DNA of 39,682 nucleotides from JBKBRC01 sp046292345. Its GTDB lineage: Bacteria > Bacteroidota > Rhodothermia > Rhodothermales > Rubricoccaceae. The position numbers were made by a program, and so were the translations under genes. The DNA is taken from the NCBI GenBank assembly GCA_046292345.1, contig JBKBRC010000025.1, positions 1-39,682 of the forward strand, given 5' to 3'. Below the pieces are notes generated by a model. That model saw only the letters and a list, made by a program, of their open reading frames with translations, did no database searches and was not told where the DNA came from. Of the stretch, positions 13,851 to 23,713 are shown in pieces (the first letter of the stretch is position 1; the number at the start of each line of letters is the position of its first letter).

Positions 13851-15101
13851 CGGCTGCTTGCGCGCGGCCGGGAAGAGAACGTTGTTGAGGATGAGCCGGT
13901 AGCCGGGCGAGCTCGGATGCAGCTCGAGGTCTGTCGGTGGGTCGCCCACGAAGTGCTGGTAGTCCTCGGGGTCGTGCCCGGCGTAGAAGGCGAAGAAGCC
14001 GCGTCCGAAGGGGCCGTAGAGGTAGCGCACGGCGCCCGTGACGGGGTGCTCGCCGAGCGCGACGACGCCCGGCTTGAGCAGGTCCCGCCGGAAGCTGGTC
14101 GTCTGGCCCATGAAGCCGCGCACGCTGGCGACGTGGTTCTGCGTGAGCATGGTCGGGACGGGGTCCCAGCGCGCCGAGAAGTCGAAGAGCGTGAAGTAGT
14201 CGGTGGCGGGGTTGCGCAGGGCCGGTGGCGGGGCCACGTCGATGTCCGAGTGCTCGTACTCGAGCGGGTCGAAGATGGGCGTGAAGTTTTCGAAGGCGAG
14301 CGTGGCCGAGAAGTCGAGGCGCTCGAGCGCGTCCGGCGCGACCGGGTCGCCGTCCATCTCGGCTGGCACGATGTCGGTCGCGTGGGCGGCGAGCGCGATG
14401 TCGAACGTGTCCGTGCCCGAGCACATGGCGAAGAGAAAGCCGCCGCCGCGCACATATTCGCGGATGGTCTGCGCGACGGCCAGCTTGAGCTGGCTCACCT
14501 TGGCAAAGCCGTGGCGGCGGGCGTCGGCCTCGGCGAGGCGCTGCTGCTCCTGGTACCACGGCTGGTGGCGGTAGGAGGCGTAGAACTTGCCGTACTGGCC
14601 GGTGAAGTCCTCGTGGTGGAGGTGGAGCCAGTCGAACTCGGCGAGGCGGCCGGCCAGCACGTCGTCGTCATAGATCTGCTCGAAGGGCACCTCGGCGAAG
14701 GTGAGTGCGAGCATGACCGCGTCGTTCCAGGGGAGGGTCTGCGCGGGCGCGTAGACGGCGATGCGCGGCGCGCGCTCGAGGCGTACGACGGCCGTGTTGG
14801 CGTCGGGGCGCTCGGCCTCGGCCACGACGGCTGCCGCCTCGGCCGGCTCGAAGGCGACGCCGCGGACGCGCAGTTCGGTCACGAGCGCGTCGTCGGCCGG
14901 CGCGAGGAAGGCGCCCCCGCGGTAGTTGAGGAGCCAGTCTACGTCCAGCCCGCGCTCGATGGCGAAGAAGGCGGCGCCGTAGGCGCGCAGGTGCTGCGGC
15001 TGCGCCTCGTCCATGGGGATGAGCAGGGCGTCCTGCGCGCGCGCGCGGGGGGCGGCGAGCACAGAGGCGAGCAAGGCGACGAGTGCGAGCAGAACGTGCA
15101 T
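13839..15101 (-). CDS. Secreted Bacteroidota family protein usually mislabelled asparagine synthetase B
   Basis: The 420-residue protein begins with a signal peptide (MHVLLALVALLASVLAAPRA). It continues LIPMDEAQPQHLRAYGAAFF, VDWLLNYRGGAFLAP, YDDDVLAGRLAEFDWLHLHH, EDFTGQYGKFYASYRHQPWY and FLFAMCSGTDTFDIAL. I recognise this as a conserved Bacteroidota family that databases often call asparagine synthetase B. It has neither the N-terminal Cys2 glutaminase nor an ATP-pyrophosphatase domain, so that label cannot be right. FLFAMCSGT resembles a class I amidotransferase elbow and could mark a Rossmann-like fold with a cysteine (inference). A periplasmic or surface location is expected. The frame is open upstream of 15101, but that part is arginine/proline noise. 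It follows the TPR gene by 52 nt. Confidence 0.75.
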   Translation of the reverse strand: MHVLLALVALLASVLAAPRARAQDALLIPMDEAQPQHLRAYGAAFFAIERGLDVDWLLNYRGGAFLAPADDALVTELRVRGVAFEPAEAAAVVAEAERPDANTAVVRLERAPRIAVYAPAQTLPWNDAVMLALTFAEVPFEQIYDDDVLAGRLAEFDWLHLHHEDFTGQYGKFYASYRHQPWYQEQQRLAEADARRHGFAKVSQLKLAVAQTIREYVRGGGFLFAMCSGTDTFDIALAAHATDIVPAEMDGDPVAPDALERLDFSATLAFENFTPIFDPLEYEHSDIDVAPPPALRNPATDYFTLFDFSARWDPVPTMLTQNHVASVRGFMGQTTSFRRDLLKPGVVALGEHPVTGAVRYLYGPFGRGFFAFYAGHDPEDYQHFVGDPPTDLELHPSSPGYRLILNNVLFPAARKQPQKT

Positions 15102-15153
15102 GGGCCGGACACGGGAAGGCGTAGGTCGGGCGCGGGGGGCGGCCCTTGGAGGG

Positions 15154-17103
15154 TCAGCCCTCGGGGCGGCGGGCGCGGAGGCGCGCGCGCGCCTCGGGCG
15201 CGAAGAGCGAGCCCGGGTGGTGCTCGAGTAGCGCGAGGTAGGCGCGGCGCTCGGCCTCGGGGTCGGCGAGCTCGCGCGCGGCGAGGTCGGCGCGCAGCAT
15301 GAGCGCGCGGTCGCGGTAGAACGAGTCCGGGAAGCGCGCCGGAAGCGTGGCGAGGGCCGCGTCGGCATCGGCGGCGCGGCCCATGCTGCGGAGCACGAGC
15401 GCGCGCAAGAAGAGCGCCTGGTCCGCGAGCGGATGGTCGGCCTCGAGCGTTGCGCCGAGGCTGTCGAGCGTGGCGAGGGCGTCGCGGTCGAGCGCGCGGC
15501 GGTGGAGCAGGTGCGCGCGCGCGTAGCCGCGGAGGGCGTCGGTCGCGGCGTCGTCAGGCCCGGTGCCCTCGCGGAGCGTCAGGCGGAGCGAGAGCGCGTC
15601 GTTGGCCACGTCGGCGGCGGTGTTCTCGCCCATCGCCTCGAGCTGCGCGAGCGCCGAGAGGACGTAGCCGTCGTAGAAGTCGATCTGCGCCAGCTCGAAG
15701 CGGGCCTGCTCGGCGACGGGGCCGAGGCGGAGCTCCTCCTCGAGGCTGGCGAAGGCGGCGCGGGCGGCGTAGAGGTCGCCTCGGAGGAGGGCGAGCTCGG
15801 CCCGCTCGAGGCGCGCCAGGTCCGTCTCCGGTCCGCCGAAGGCGGCCACGCGCGCCAGCAGCGTATCGGCCGCCGCAAAGTCGAGGTACACGTCGCGCTC
15901 GAGCAGGGCGAGGCGGCGCAGGGCCGCAGCGCCCTCGCGCCGGCCCTCGAAGCGCGCGGCGAAGTCGCGGTAGGCCTGGCGGGCCACGTCCGCGTGCGGC
16001 GTCGGGCGGCCGGTGCGGCGGCTCTCGCCGGCGGCGCGTGCGGCGTCGTCGCTCAGGCGCGCCTGCTCGACGAGCGCCGGGGGGACGGAGGCACTCGCCG
16101 GGTGTCGCTCCAATACATAGGCGAGCGCACGCGCGGCCTGCGCGTGCTCGCCTGCGGCGCGGGCCTGCATGGCGAAGGCGAGCACGGACTGGCCCTCCTC
16201 ACGCGCGAGGCGGTCGATGGCGAGCGTGGCCTCGAGCGCGGCCGCCCAGTCGCGGCGTTCGGCGGCGAGCCAGGCAGCCAGCTCGCGGTAGGAGCGGTTG
16301 AGCGGGTCCTGCCGGATGGCCCGCTCGACGGCGGCGGTGAAGGCCTCGGGCGCGCCCCGGTCGGTGACGAGGCGCGCGAGGCGGTCCTGCACGACCTGCA
16401 CGGCCTGGCGAGGCTCAGGCGCCTCCGCGATGGCGGCGAGATAGGCGTCGGCGGCGCGCGCGTGATCGCCGGCGAGGCCGTAGAGGTTGGCCCGCTCAAA
16501 CGCGTAGAGCGCCGGGCGGCCGAGCGCCTCGCGCCCGCGCTCGAGGTAGGCCGCGGCCTCGGCGTAGAGACGCAGCTCAGCCACGACGTTGGCGACCGAG
16601 CGGTAGGTCTGCTCGGCACGGGGGGCGAGTGCGAGCGCGTCCTCCCAGGCCTGGCGCGCCGCGTCGTGGCGTCCGGCGCGGTATAGCGTCGCGCCGCGCT
16701 CGGCCAGCAGGTCCGGGGAGCGCTGCGCGGCGAGGCGCCGGTCGAGCAGGGCGAGCGCGTCGTCGTAGCGGCGTGCGCGCTCGTAGGCTTCGCGAAGCGC
16801 CTGGAAGACGGCGTACGAGGCCGGGTCGGCCGCGTGGAGGTCCTCGAGCAGGGCGATGGCTCGCTCAGGCTGGCCGGCTTCCAGGTAGCGGCGGGCGAGC
16901 GCGAAGGCGGGCGCGGGATCGGGCGGGCGCTGGTGCGCCTCCGGCAGGCCCTCCGCGCGAGCGTCCGGGCGAGGGGCCGTGCCGCGGCTGTCGTCTACGG
17001 GGCGAACGTCGGGCGGCGGCGGGGCCTGCGGCGGCGGAGCCTGCGCCGCCGTGCCCGAGGCGACGGCCACGGCCACGAACGGCGCGAGCAGCAGACGGAA
17101 CAC
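15154..17103 (-). CDS. Secreted tetratricopeptide-repeat protein
   Basis: With GTG 17103 as start, the product is 649 residues. It has a signal peptide (MFRLLLAPFVAVAVASGTAA), a Pro-rich linker, and then TPR-like helical pairs to the end (for example ARRYLEAGQPERAIALLEDL, GATLYRAGRHDAARQAWEDA and LYGLAGDHARAADAYLAAIA). The C-terminal third resembles the tol-pal/YfgC type of outer-membrane TPR scaffold, with spaced tyrosine and alanine helices. It has no catalytic motif, so a scaffold or assembly role in the periplasm is inferred. A GTG at 17151 is also possible, but a TACCTTTA promoter-like box at 17138-17145 would lie inside such an extended gene. This gene begins the long minus-strand run. 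Confidence 0.78.
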   Translation of the reverse strand: MFRLLLAPFVAVAVASGTAAQAPPPQAPPPPDVRPVDDSRGTAPRPDARAEGLPEAHQRPPDPAPAFALARRYLEAGQPERAIALLEDLHAADPASYAVFQALREAYERARRYDDALALLDRRLAAQRSPDLLAERGATLYRAGRHDAARQAWEDALALAPRAEQTYRSVANVVAELRLYAEAAAYLERGREALGRPALYAFERANLYGLAGDHARAADAYLAAIAEAPEPRQAVQVVQDRLARLVTDRGAPEAFTAAVERAIRQDPLNRSYRELAAWLAAERRDWAAALEATLAIDRLAREEGQSVLAFAMQARAAGEHAQAARALAYVLERHPASASVPPALVEQARLSDDAARAAGESRRTGRPTPHADVARQAYRDFAARFEGRREGAAALRRLALLERDVYLDFAAADTLLARVAAFGGPETDLARLERAELALLRGDLYAARAAFASLEEELRLGPVAEQARFELAQIDFYDGYVLSALAQLEAMGENTAADVANDALSLRLTLREGTGPDDAATDALRGYARAHLLHRRALDRDALATLDSLGATLEADHPLADQALFLRALVLRSMGRAADADAALATLPARFPDSFYRDRALMLRADLAARELADPEAERRAYLALLEHHPGSLFAPEARARLRARRPEG

Positions 17104-17137
17104 GGAACCCACGGCAGGAGCGGAGACGATGCGGGAG

Positions 17138-17145
17138 TAAAGGTA
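17138..17145 (-). promoter_or_regulatory. Putative -7 element of the TPR-led minus-strand run
   Basis: TACCTTTA on the minus strand lies 34 nt before the chosen GTG start. It resembles TAnnTTTG and faces the dxr promoter in the divergent gap. Confidence 0.4.
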
Positions 17146-17230
17146 GGGCACCGGGCTACCGGGGCGCTGCGGGCGCCGGAGCGCCCCGGGTGCGCCCGGG
17201 GCGCGCCCAGGGCGCGGGGGCGGGTGCGGC

Positions 17231-17238
17231 TATCTTCG
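17231..17238 (+). promoter_or_regulatory. Putative -7 element of dxr
   Basis: TATCTTCG lies 31 nt before the dxr ATG. It is an AT-rich island in a gap that is otherwise nearly pure G/C. Confidence 0.4.
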
Positions 17239-17269
17239 CGCCCTGTCCCGATGCGCCGCTCGCCCTACC

Positions 17270-18472
17270 ATGCTGCCGGACCTCCGCCGCTTCCCCGACG
17301 CCCCGCCCGGCGGCGCTGCCCCGCGCGACCTCGTCGTGCTCGGCTCGACCGGCTCGATCGGCACGCAGACGCTCGACGTGGCGGCGCTCTTCCCGGATCG
17401 CCTGCGCGTGCGCGTGCTGGCCGCTGGGGCCAACTGGGAGGCGCTCGCCGCGCAGGCCCGCCGCGTGCGCCCCGAGGCCGTCTGCATCGCCGACGAGGCG
17501 GCCTACGGCGCGCTCCGCGACGCGCTCGCGGGTTCGGGCGTGGCCGTGCACGCAGGCGCGGACGCGCTCTGCGGCCTTGCGGCCGAAGGCACGCGCACGA
17601 CGGTCGTGGCGGCCGTCGTCGGGGCGGCTGGCCTGCGGCCGACGCTCGCCGCCGTGCGCGCCGGGCACACGGTTGCCCTGGCCAACAAGGAGGCGCTCGT
17701 CGTGGCGGGCGCGCTCGTGACGCGCGAGGCCGCCGCTTCCGGAGCCGTCGTGGTGCCTGTAGACTCGGAGCACTCGGCGCTCTTCCAGTGCCTCGTGGGC
17801 GAGCCGCGCGGCGCGGTCGAGAAGCTCACGCTCACCGCCTCCGGCGGGCCGTTCCGCACGCGCCCGGCCGGCACGTTCGACGCCATCGCGCCCGAGGACG
17901 CGCTCGCGCACCCCAACTGGGACATGGGCGCCAAGATCACGATCGACTCGGCGACGATGATGAACAAGGGCCTCGAGGTGATCGAGGCGCGCTGGCTCTT
18001 CGACGTGCCGGCCGAGAAGATTGAGGTGGCCGTCCACCCGCAGTCGATCGTGCATTCGCTCGTCACGTTCTGCGACGGCTCGACCAAGGCGCAGCTCGGC
18101 GTGCCGGACATGCGGGTGCCCATTCAGTATGCGCTTTCGTTCCCCGGGCGCTGGCCCGCGCCCCATCCGCGCGTAGACTGGCCGGCCCTGGGGCGTCTGG
18201 ACTTCGAGGCGCCCGACGCGGCGCGCTTCCCGGCGCTCGGGCTCGCCTACGAGGCGCTCCGGCGCGGCGGGGCCGTCCCGGCCGCCCTCAACGCGGCCAA
18301 CGAGGTCGCCGTGGCGCGCTTCCTCGCCCGCGAGATCCGCTTCACCGACATCCCGCGTCTGGTCGAGGAGGCGATGGACGCCGTGCCCGACGGCCGCGGG
18401 GACGGCGCCCTCCTCGAGCTCGACGCCCTCCTCGAGGCCGACGCCGCCGCGCGCCGCCGCGCCTCGGCCTGA
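17270..18472 (+). CDS. dxr: 1-deoxy-D-xylulose 5-phosphate reductoisomerase
   Basis: The 400-residue protein catalyses the first committed step of the MEP isoprenoid pathway. It has the NADPH loop GSTGSIG at 25-31, ALANKEALVVAG, PVDSEHSALFQ with metal-binding Asp and Glu, TASGGPFR, KITIDSATMMNKGLE, HPQSIVHSLV and ALNAANEVAV. All catalytic blocks are intact and the length is standard. The ATG lies 31 nt after a TATCTTCG box. The following gene is rseP, 182 nt downstream, a neighbour also seen in other bacteria where dxr, rseP and uppS cluster. cdsA, which often lies in this cluster, is absent here. Confidence 0.97.
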   Translation: MLPDLRRFPDAPPGGAAPRDLVVLGSTGSIGTQTLDVAALFPDRLRVRVLAAGANWEALAAQARRVRPEAVCIADEAAYGALRDALAGSGVAVHAGADALCGLAAEGTRTTVVAAVVGAAGLRPTLAAVRAGHTVALANKEALVVAGALVTREAAASGAVVVPVDSEHSALFQCLVGEPRGAVEKLTLTASGGPFRTRPAGTFDAIAPEDALAHPNWDMGAKITIDSATMMNKGLEVIEARWLFDVPAEKIEVAVHPQSIVHSLVTFCDGSTKAQLGVPDMRVPIQYALSFPGRWPAPHPRVDWPALGRLDFEAPDAARFPALGLAYEALRRGGAVPAALNAANEVAVARFLAREIRFTDIPRLVEEAMDAVPDGRGDGALLELDALLEADAAARRRASA

Positions 18473-18654
18473 GCACGCCCGGCGCGGGCCAGGCGGAGCC
18501 TCGCCGCAAATTGCCGCGTTCCTAACGCCGCTCCGCGCAAACGGCACCGCCCCGCGCCGATATTGGCCCATCGCGCGGCGGCGGGCACGGCCGCGCGCCC
18601 GAGACGATTGCCCCGGCCTGCTCCGTTCCGCCGGCGCCTTACACGCCACCTCGC

Positions 18655-20076
<1,422 letters not shown>

Positions 20077-20085
20077 GGCCGGCCG

Positions 20086-20093
20086 TAGCTTGG
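20086..20093 (+). promoter_or_regulatory. Putative -7 element of uppS
   Basis: TAGCTTGG lies 22 nt before the uppS ATG and 9 nt after the rseP stop codon. This suggests uppS has its own promoter in addition to any read-through. Confidence 0.38.
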
Positions 20094-20115
20094 CGCGCTT
20101 GTTCCTACCGCTCCG

Positions 20116-20916
20116 ATGCCCGTGCTCGACGCGCCCGTCTCGCTCTCCTCGACCGCGCAGACCGACGCCGACCGTGCCGCGCAGCACCTGCTCAAGGCGC
20201 GCGGGCCCATCCCGGTCCACGTCGCGTGCATCATGGACGGCAACGGGCGCTGGGCGCGCGCGCGCGGCCGGACGCGCGTGGCAGGCCACCGCGAGGGCGT
20301 CGAGTCCGTGCGCGACGTTACCGAGGCGTGCGCGCAGCTTGGCGTGCACGCGCTCACGCTCTACACCTTCTCGACCGAGAACTGGCACCGCCCGCCGGCC
20401 GAGGTGACGGCCCTGATGGAACTGCTCGTGCGCACGCTGCGCCGCGAGGCTGAGCGGCTGCACCGCAACGGGATCCGCCTGACTGCCATCGGTGACCTGG
20501 ACCGGCTGCCGCCCCGCTGCCGCGCCGAGCTCGACGAGTCGGTCGCGCTCACGGCCGGCAACACGCGCATGACGCTCAACCTGGCACTCTCATACGGCTC
20601 GCGCTGGGAGATCACCGAGGCCGTCCGCCGCCTCGCAAGGGCCGTGCGCGAGGGCCGCCTCGCGCCTGAGGACGTGACCGAGCAGGCCATCTCGGAGGCG
20701 CTCCTGACGGCCGGCCTGCCCGATCCGGACCTGCTCGTGCGCACGGCTGGCGAGATGCGCGTCTCCAACTTCCTGCTCTGGCAGATCGCCTACACCGAGC
20801 TCTACGTGACCGAGCGCTACTGGCCTGACTTCCGCCGCGAGGCGCTCTACGAGGCCATCCGCGCCTTCCAGAGCCGCGACCGCCGCTTCGGGCGCGTCCG
20901 CGAAGAGGGCGCCTGA
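20116..20916 (+). CDS. uppS: Undecaprenyl diphosphate synthase (cis-prenyltransferase)
   Basis: The 266-residue enzyme condenses isopentenyl units onto farnesyl diphosphate to make the lipid carrier for peptidoglycan and other polymers. It carries CIMDGNGRWARARG (catalytic Asp41), GHREGVESVRDV, LTLYTFSTENWHRP, NLALSYGSRWEI, DLLVRTAGEMRVSNFLLWQI and YTELYVTERYWPDF. All five cis-prenyltransferase regions are intact. It ends in a repeat-filled gap of 305 nt before bamA. Confidence 0.97.
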   Translation: MPVLDAPVSLSSTAQTDADRAAQHLLKARGPIPVHVACIMDGNGRWARARGRTRVAGHREGVESVRDVTEACAQLGVHALTLYTFSTENWHRPPAEVTALMELLVRTLRREAERLHRNGIRLTAIGDLDRLPPRCRAELDESVALTAGNTRMTLNLALSYGSRWEITEAVRRLARAVREGRLAPEDVTEQAISEALLTAGLPDPDLLVRTAGEMRVSNFLLWQIAYTELYVTERYWPDFRREALYEAIRAFQSRDRRFGRVREEGA

Positions 20917-20922
20917 GCACGG

Positions 20923-20983
20923 CCGCCCCGGCGCGCGTAGCTGGAAGGCGCTCCGCCCCGGCGCGCGTAGCTGGGAAGACGCT
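20923..20983. repeat. 30/31-nt tandem duplication downstream of uppS
   Basis: Copies begin at 20923 and 20953 (ccgccccggcgcgcgtagct...), with the second carrying an extra G and a small change. Each copy holds the segment gcgcgcgtagctgg. It lies 6 nt after the uppS stop. Confidence 0.85.
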
Positions 20984-20986
20984 CCG

Positions 20987-21042
20987 CCCGGGTACGCCTG
21001 CCCGGGTATGCCTGCCCGGGTATGCCTGCCCGGGTACGCCTG
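20987..21042. repeat. 14-nt tandem repeat x4 upstream of bamA
   Basis: The unit cccgggta(c/t)gcctg occurs at 20987, 21001, 21015 and 21029. Copies 1 and 4 have c and copies 2 and 3 have t at the variable position. Each unit starts with the self-complementary CCCGGG. Confidence 0.92.
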
Positions 21043-21156
21043 CGCAGGTGCAATAGAACTCTCGCACAGGTCGTTCGCTCGCGAAAACGGCCCCCCGCCC
21101 GCGCTCTCCGCGCCGATTTCGCCCGGGCCCCCGGGGGGGCACGCGGGCCCGCTCGT

Positions 21157-21164
21157 TACCTTCC
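21157..21164 (+). promoter_or_regulatory. Putative -7 element of bamA
   Basis: TACCTTCC lies 57 nt before the bamA ATG and downstream of the 14-nt repeats, so the repeats would sit in the upstream promoter region. Confidence 0.35.
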
Positions 21165-21221
21165 TGCACCTACAGGCCGGTGCGCCTCCGCTCTCCGGCT
21201 TCCGCCCTCTTTCCTGCCTGC

Positions 21222-23690
21222 ATGCTGCGCCCGTCGTTTCTGCTTCGCCTGCTCGCCAGTGCGCTGCTCGCTGTTCCCGCTCTCTCCGCGCGCGCGCAGC
21301 AGGCCCCCCCACCGGCCGGCTCCTACGAGGTGCTCGCCGTCACGATCGAAGGGGCGGAGGACGAGTCCACGCGCGAGTTCGCGCGGCAGGTGAGCGGCCT
21401 GCGCGTCGGGCAGCAGGTGCAGCTGCCGTGGGACGAGGCCTTCGGCGAGGCCGTGCGTAACCTCTATACGCGCGGGCCGTTCTCGGACGCGGCCGTCGCC
21501 GTGGACCAGGTGGCCGGGCAGGGCGTCTTCCTGACCGTGCGCGTGACGCCGGTCCCCCGCCTCGGGGAGATCACGTACAACGGCCTCAGCAGCGCCGAGC
21601 GCCGCGAGATCGAGACGCAGGTGCCGCTGCTGCGCGGCCGCGCCGTCCGCCCGGCCGACATCGAGCGAGGCCGCGTCGCCATCACGAACTACCTCCGCAG
21701 CCGCGGCTTTCGCCTGGCCACCGTAGACGTGCAGCAGCGCGTGGCCGAGGACGGGCGCCTCGCGCTCGCCTACAACGTCAACCGCGGCGACCGCCTGACG
21801 GTGGCGCAGGTCATCGTGCAGGGCAACGAGGCCGTGAGCGACAACGCCGTCCGCCGCCGTCTGCGCAACACCCCGGAGCGCCGCTGGTGGCGCTTCTGGA
21901 AGCGCGAGACGTTCGACGAAGACAAGTTCGAGCAGGACCTGGCGGCGCTCGTGCGCTACTACAACGACCGCGGCCACTTCGGCGCGCGCGTCGTGCGAGA
22001 CACCGTCTACACGCGCGTGCCCGAGGGCGGCGGCCGGCCCGAGCTCGTCGTCGAGGTCGAGATCGACGAAGGGCCGCGCTACCACGTCCGCAACGTCGTC
22101 TTTGAGGGCAACACGGTCTTCACCGATGACCAGCTTCGCGCGGCGCTCGGCATCCAGCGCGGCGACGTGTTCAACCGCACCCGCCTTGAGCGCAACCTGT
22201 ACTACACGCAGGACCACTCGGACGTGTCGAGCCTGTACTCAGACCGCGGCTACCTCCGCTTCGACGTGCAGCAGCAGATCGTCGAGGTGCCGGGCGACTC
22301 GCTCGACCTCTACTTCGAGGTCTCCGAGGGCGACGTCTACGACTTCGGTCAGGTCCAGATCGCCGGCAACACGCGCACCAAGGAGCACGTCATCCGCCGC
22401 GAACTGCGCACCGTACCCGGAGACGTATACAGCCGGCAGGCCATCGAGCGCAGCGTGCGCGAGCTGATCCAGCTCAACTATTTCGACCAGGCCGCGATCG
22501 GCCAGGGGCCGGCCATCGCCGTCAACGACGAAGACCGGACGGTCGACCTCACGTACCGCCTGACGGAGACGAGCTCGGACCAGCTCGAGCTCTCGGGCGG
22601 TTGGGGCGGCGCGATCGGGCTGCTGCTGACCGCGCGCGTGACGTTCAACAACTTCTCGGCGCAGAACATCTTCAACCGCGAGGCGTGGCGCCCGCTGCCC
22701 GCCGGCGACGGCCAGCAGCTCGCGCTCCAGGTCGTCACGAGCGGGCGGCAGTACCAGAACTACTCGCTCTCGTTCACCGAGCCGTGGTTCCGCGGCCGGC
22801 AGACGCCCATCGGGTTCTCGGTCGGCTACTCGGACTACAACCTGAGCACGTCCAACTACCGCGTCGCGCGCGGCTACGGCAACGTGTTCTACCGGCAGCG
22901 CCTGACGTGGCCGGACGACTTCTTCCAGACCGGCACCAGCCTCGGCTACCAGCTTTTCAACATCGCCGGGCAGACGGGGCAGGTGGCCTTCGGCTTGCCC
23001 GAGGGAATCAGCCAGGAGCTGACGCTGCGGCAGACGCTCTCGCGCAACGCGCTCAACAGCCCCATCTTCCCCTCGGCCGGCTCCAGTCTCTCCCTCGGGG
23101 CGGCGGTGGCCGTGCCGCTGCCGGGCCTCGTCCAGTACTACAAGCTGGACGCGCAGAACGCCTGGTACACGCCCGTGGCGGGGCGCCTCTCGCTCGGCCT
23201 GCGAACGCAGTTCGGCTACATCGGCTCGATCACGGGCGAGCAGGTGCAGTTCCAGCGCTTCCTCGTGGGCGGCTCGCCCCTCGAGACCGGCTCCTCCTCG
23301 CAGGCCCGCGGCTTCGGCAAGGACCTCATCTTCCTGCGCGGCTACCCGCTCGAGGCCATCGGCCCGCGCCGCGCCGGCGGCGCCGTCGGCGGGCGCATCC
23401 TCAACAAGTATCAGCTTGAGGCGCAGCTCGTCGCCGTGCAGACGCCGCAGCTCTCGTTCGCGCCTTACCTGTTCGTCGACGCGGCCAACACCTGGGACGG
23501 TCTCGCGGACTACAACCCGGCCGACCTCTACCGCTCGGCAGGCTTCGGCGCGCGCGTCTTCCTGCCCATCCTTGGCCTCGTCGACCTCAACTACGGCTAC
23601 CAGATCGACCGCTTCGCCCCGCTGCCGGGGCAGACGACCGAGACCGGCCTGCCGCAGTGGCGCTTCCAGCTCTCGCTCGGCGGCCAGTGA
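21222..23690 (+). CDS. bamA: Outer-membrane protein assembly factor BamA
   Basis: The 822-residue protein inserts beta-barrel proteins into the outer membrane. A signal peptide (MLRPSFLLRLLASALLAV, ending near ARAQ) is followed by about five POTRA domains to roughly residue 440. Recurring POTRA patterns include YHVRNVVFEGNTVFTDDQLR and FGQVQIAGNTRTKEHVIRRE. The C-terminal barrel contains SFTEPWFRG and the lid-lock motif IFLRGYPLEAIG and closes with a final beta-strand. ATG 21222 is preferred over a GTG 14 codons upstream because it gives a clean signal peptide. Its position between uppS and two skp genes is a typical Bacteroidota arrangement. Confidence 0.96.
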   Translation: MLRPSFLLRLLASALLAVPALSARAQQAPPPAGSYEVLAVTIEGAEDESTREFARQVSGLRVGQQVQLPWDEAFGEAVRNLYTRGPFSDAAVAVDQVAGQGVFLTVRVTPVPRLGEITYNGLSSAERREIETQVPLLRGRAVRPADIERGRVAITNYLRSRGFRLATVDVQQRVAEDGRLALAYNVNRGDRLTVAQVIVQGNEAVSDNAVRRRLRNTPERRWWRFWKRETFDEDKFEQDLAALVRYYNDRGHFGARVVRDTVYTRVPEGGGRPELVVEVEIDEGPRYHVRNVVFEGNTVFTDDQLRAALGIQRGDVFNRTRLERNLYYTQDHSDVSSLYSDRGYLRFDVQQQIVEVPGDSLDLYFEVSEGDVYDFGQVQIAGNTRTKEHVIRRELRTVPGDVYSRQAIERSVRELIQLNYFDQAAIGQGPAIAVNDEDRTVDLTYRLTETSSDQLELSGGWGGAIGLLLTARVTFNNFSAQNIFNREAWRPLPAGDGQQLALQVVTSGRQYQNYSLSFTEPWFRGRQTPIGFSVGYSDYNLSTSNYRVARGYGNVFYRQRLTWPDDFFQTGTSLGYQLFNIAGQTGQVAFGLPEGISQELTLRQTLSRNALNSPIFPSAGSSLSLGAAVAVPLPGLVQYYKLDAQNAWYTPVAGRLSLGLRTQFGYIGSITGEQVQFQRFLVGGSPLETGSSSQARGFGKDLIFLRGYPLEAIGPRRAGGAVGGRILNKYQLEAQLVAVQTPQLSFAPYLFVDAANTWDGLADYNPADLYRSAGFGARVFLPILGLVDLNYGYQIDRFAPLPGQTTETGLPQWRFQLSLGGQ

Positions 23691-23713
23691 CCGCCGCACG
23701 CCACACGACGCTC

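Larger units (their letters stand above)
20917..21221 (+). other. 305-nt gene-free gap between uppS and bamA, filled with tandem repeats
   Basis: This gap has no convincing ORF. The first 130 nt are two successive tandem arrays. The next 115 nt are ordinary GC-rich sequence with a G7 run. A TACCTTCC promoter-like box lies at 21157-21164, leaving a bamA leader of about 50 nt. Confidence 0.7.

Noticed and set aside
13839..15101. Functional asparagine synthetase
   Set aside because: No N-terminal catalytic cysteine, no ATP-pyrophosphatase motif, and a signal peptide is present. The name is inherited from misannotation of the family.
20923..21042. CRISPR array between uppS and bamA
   Set aside because: The units are contiguous with no unique spacers, the periods are 30/31 and 14, and no cas genes are present.
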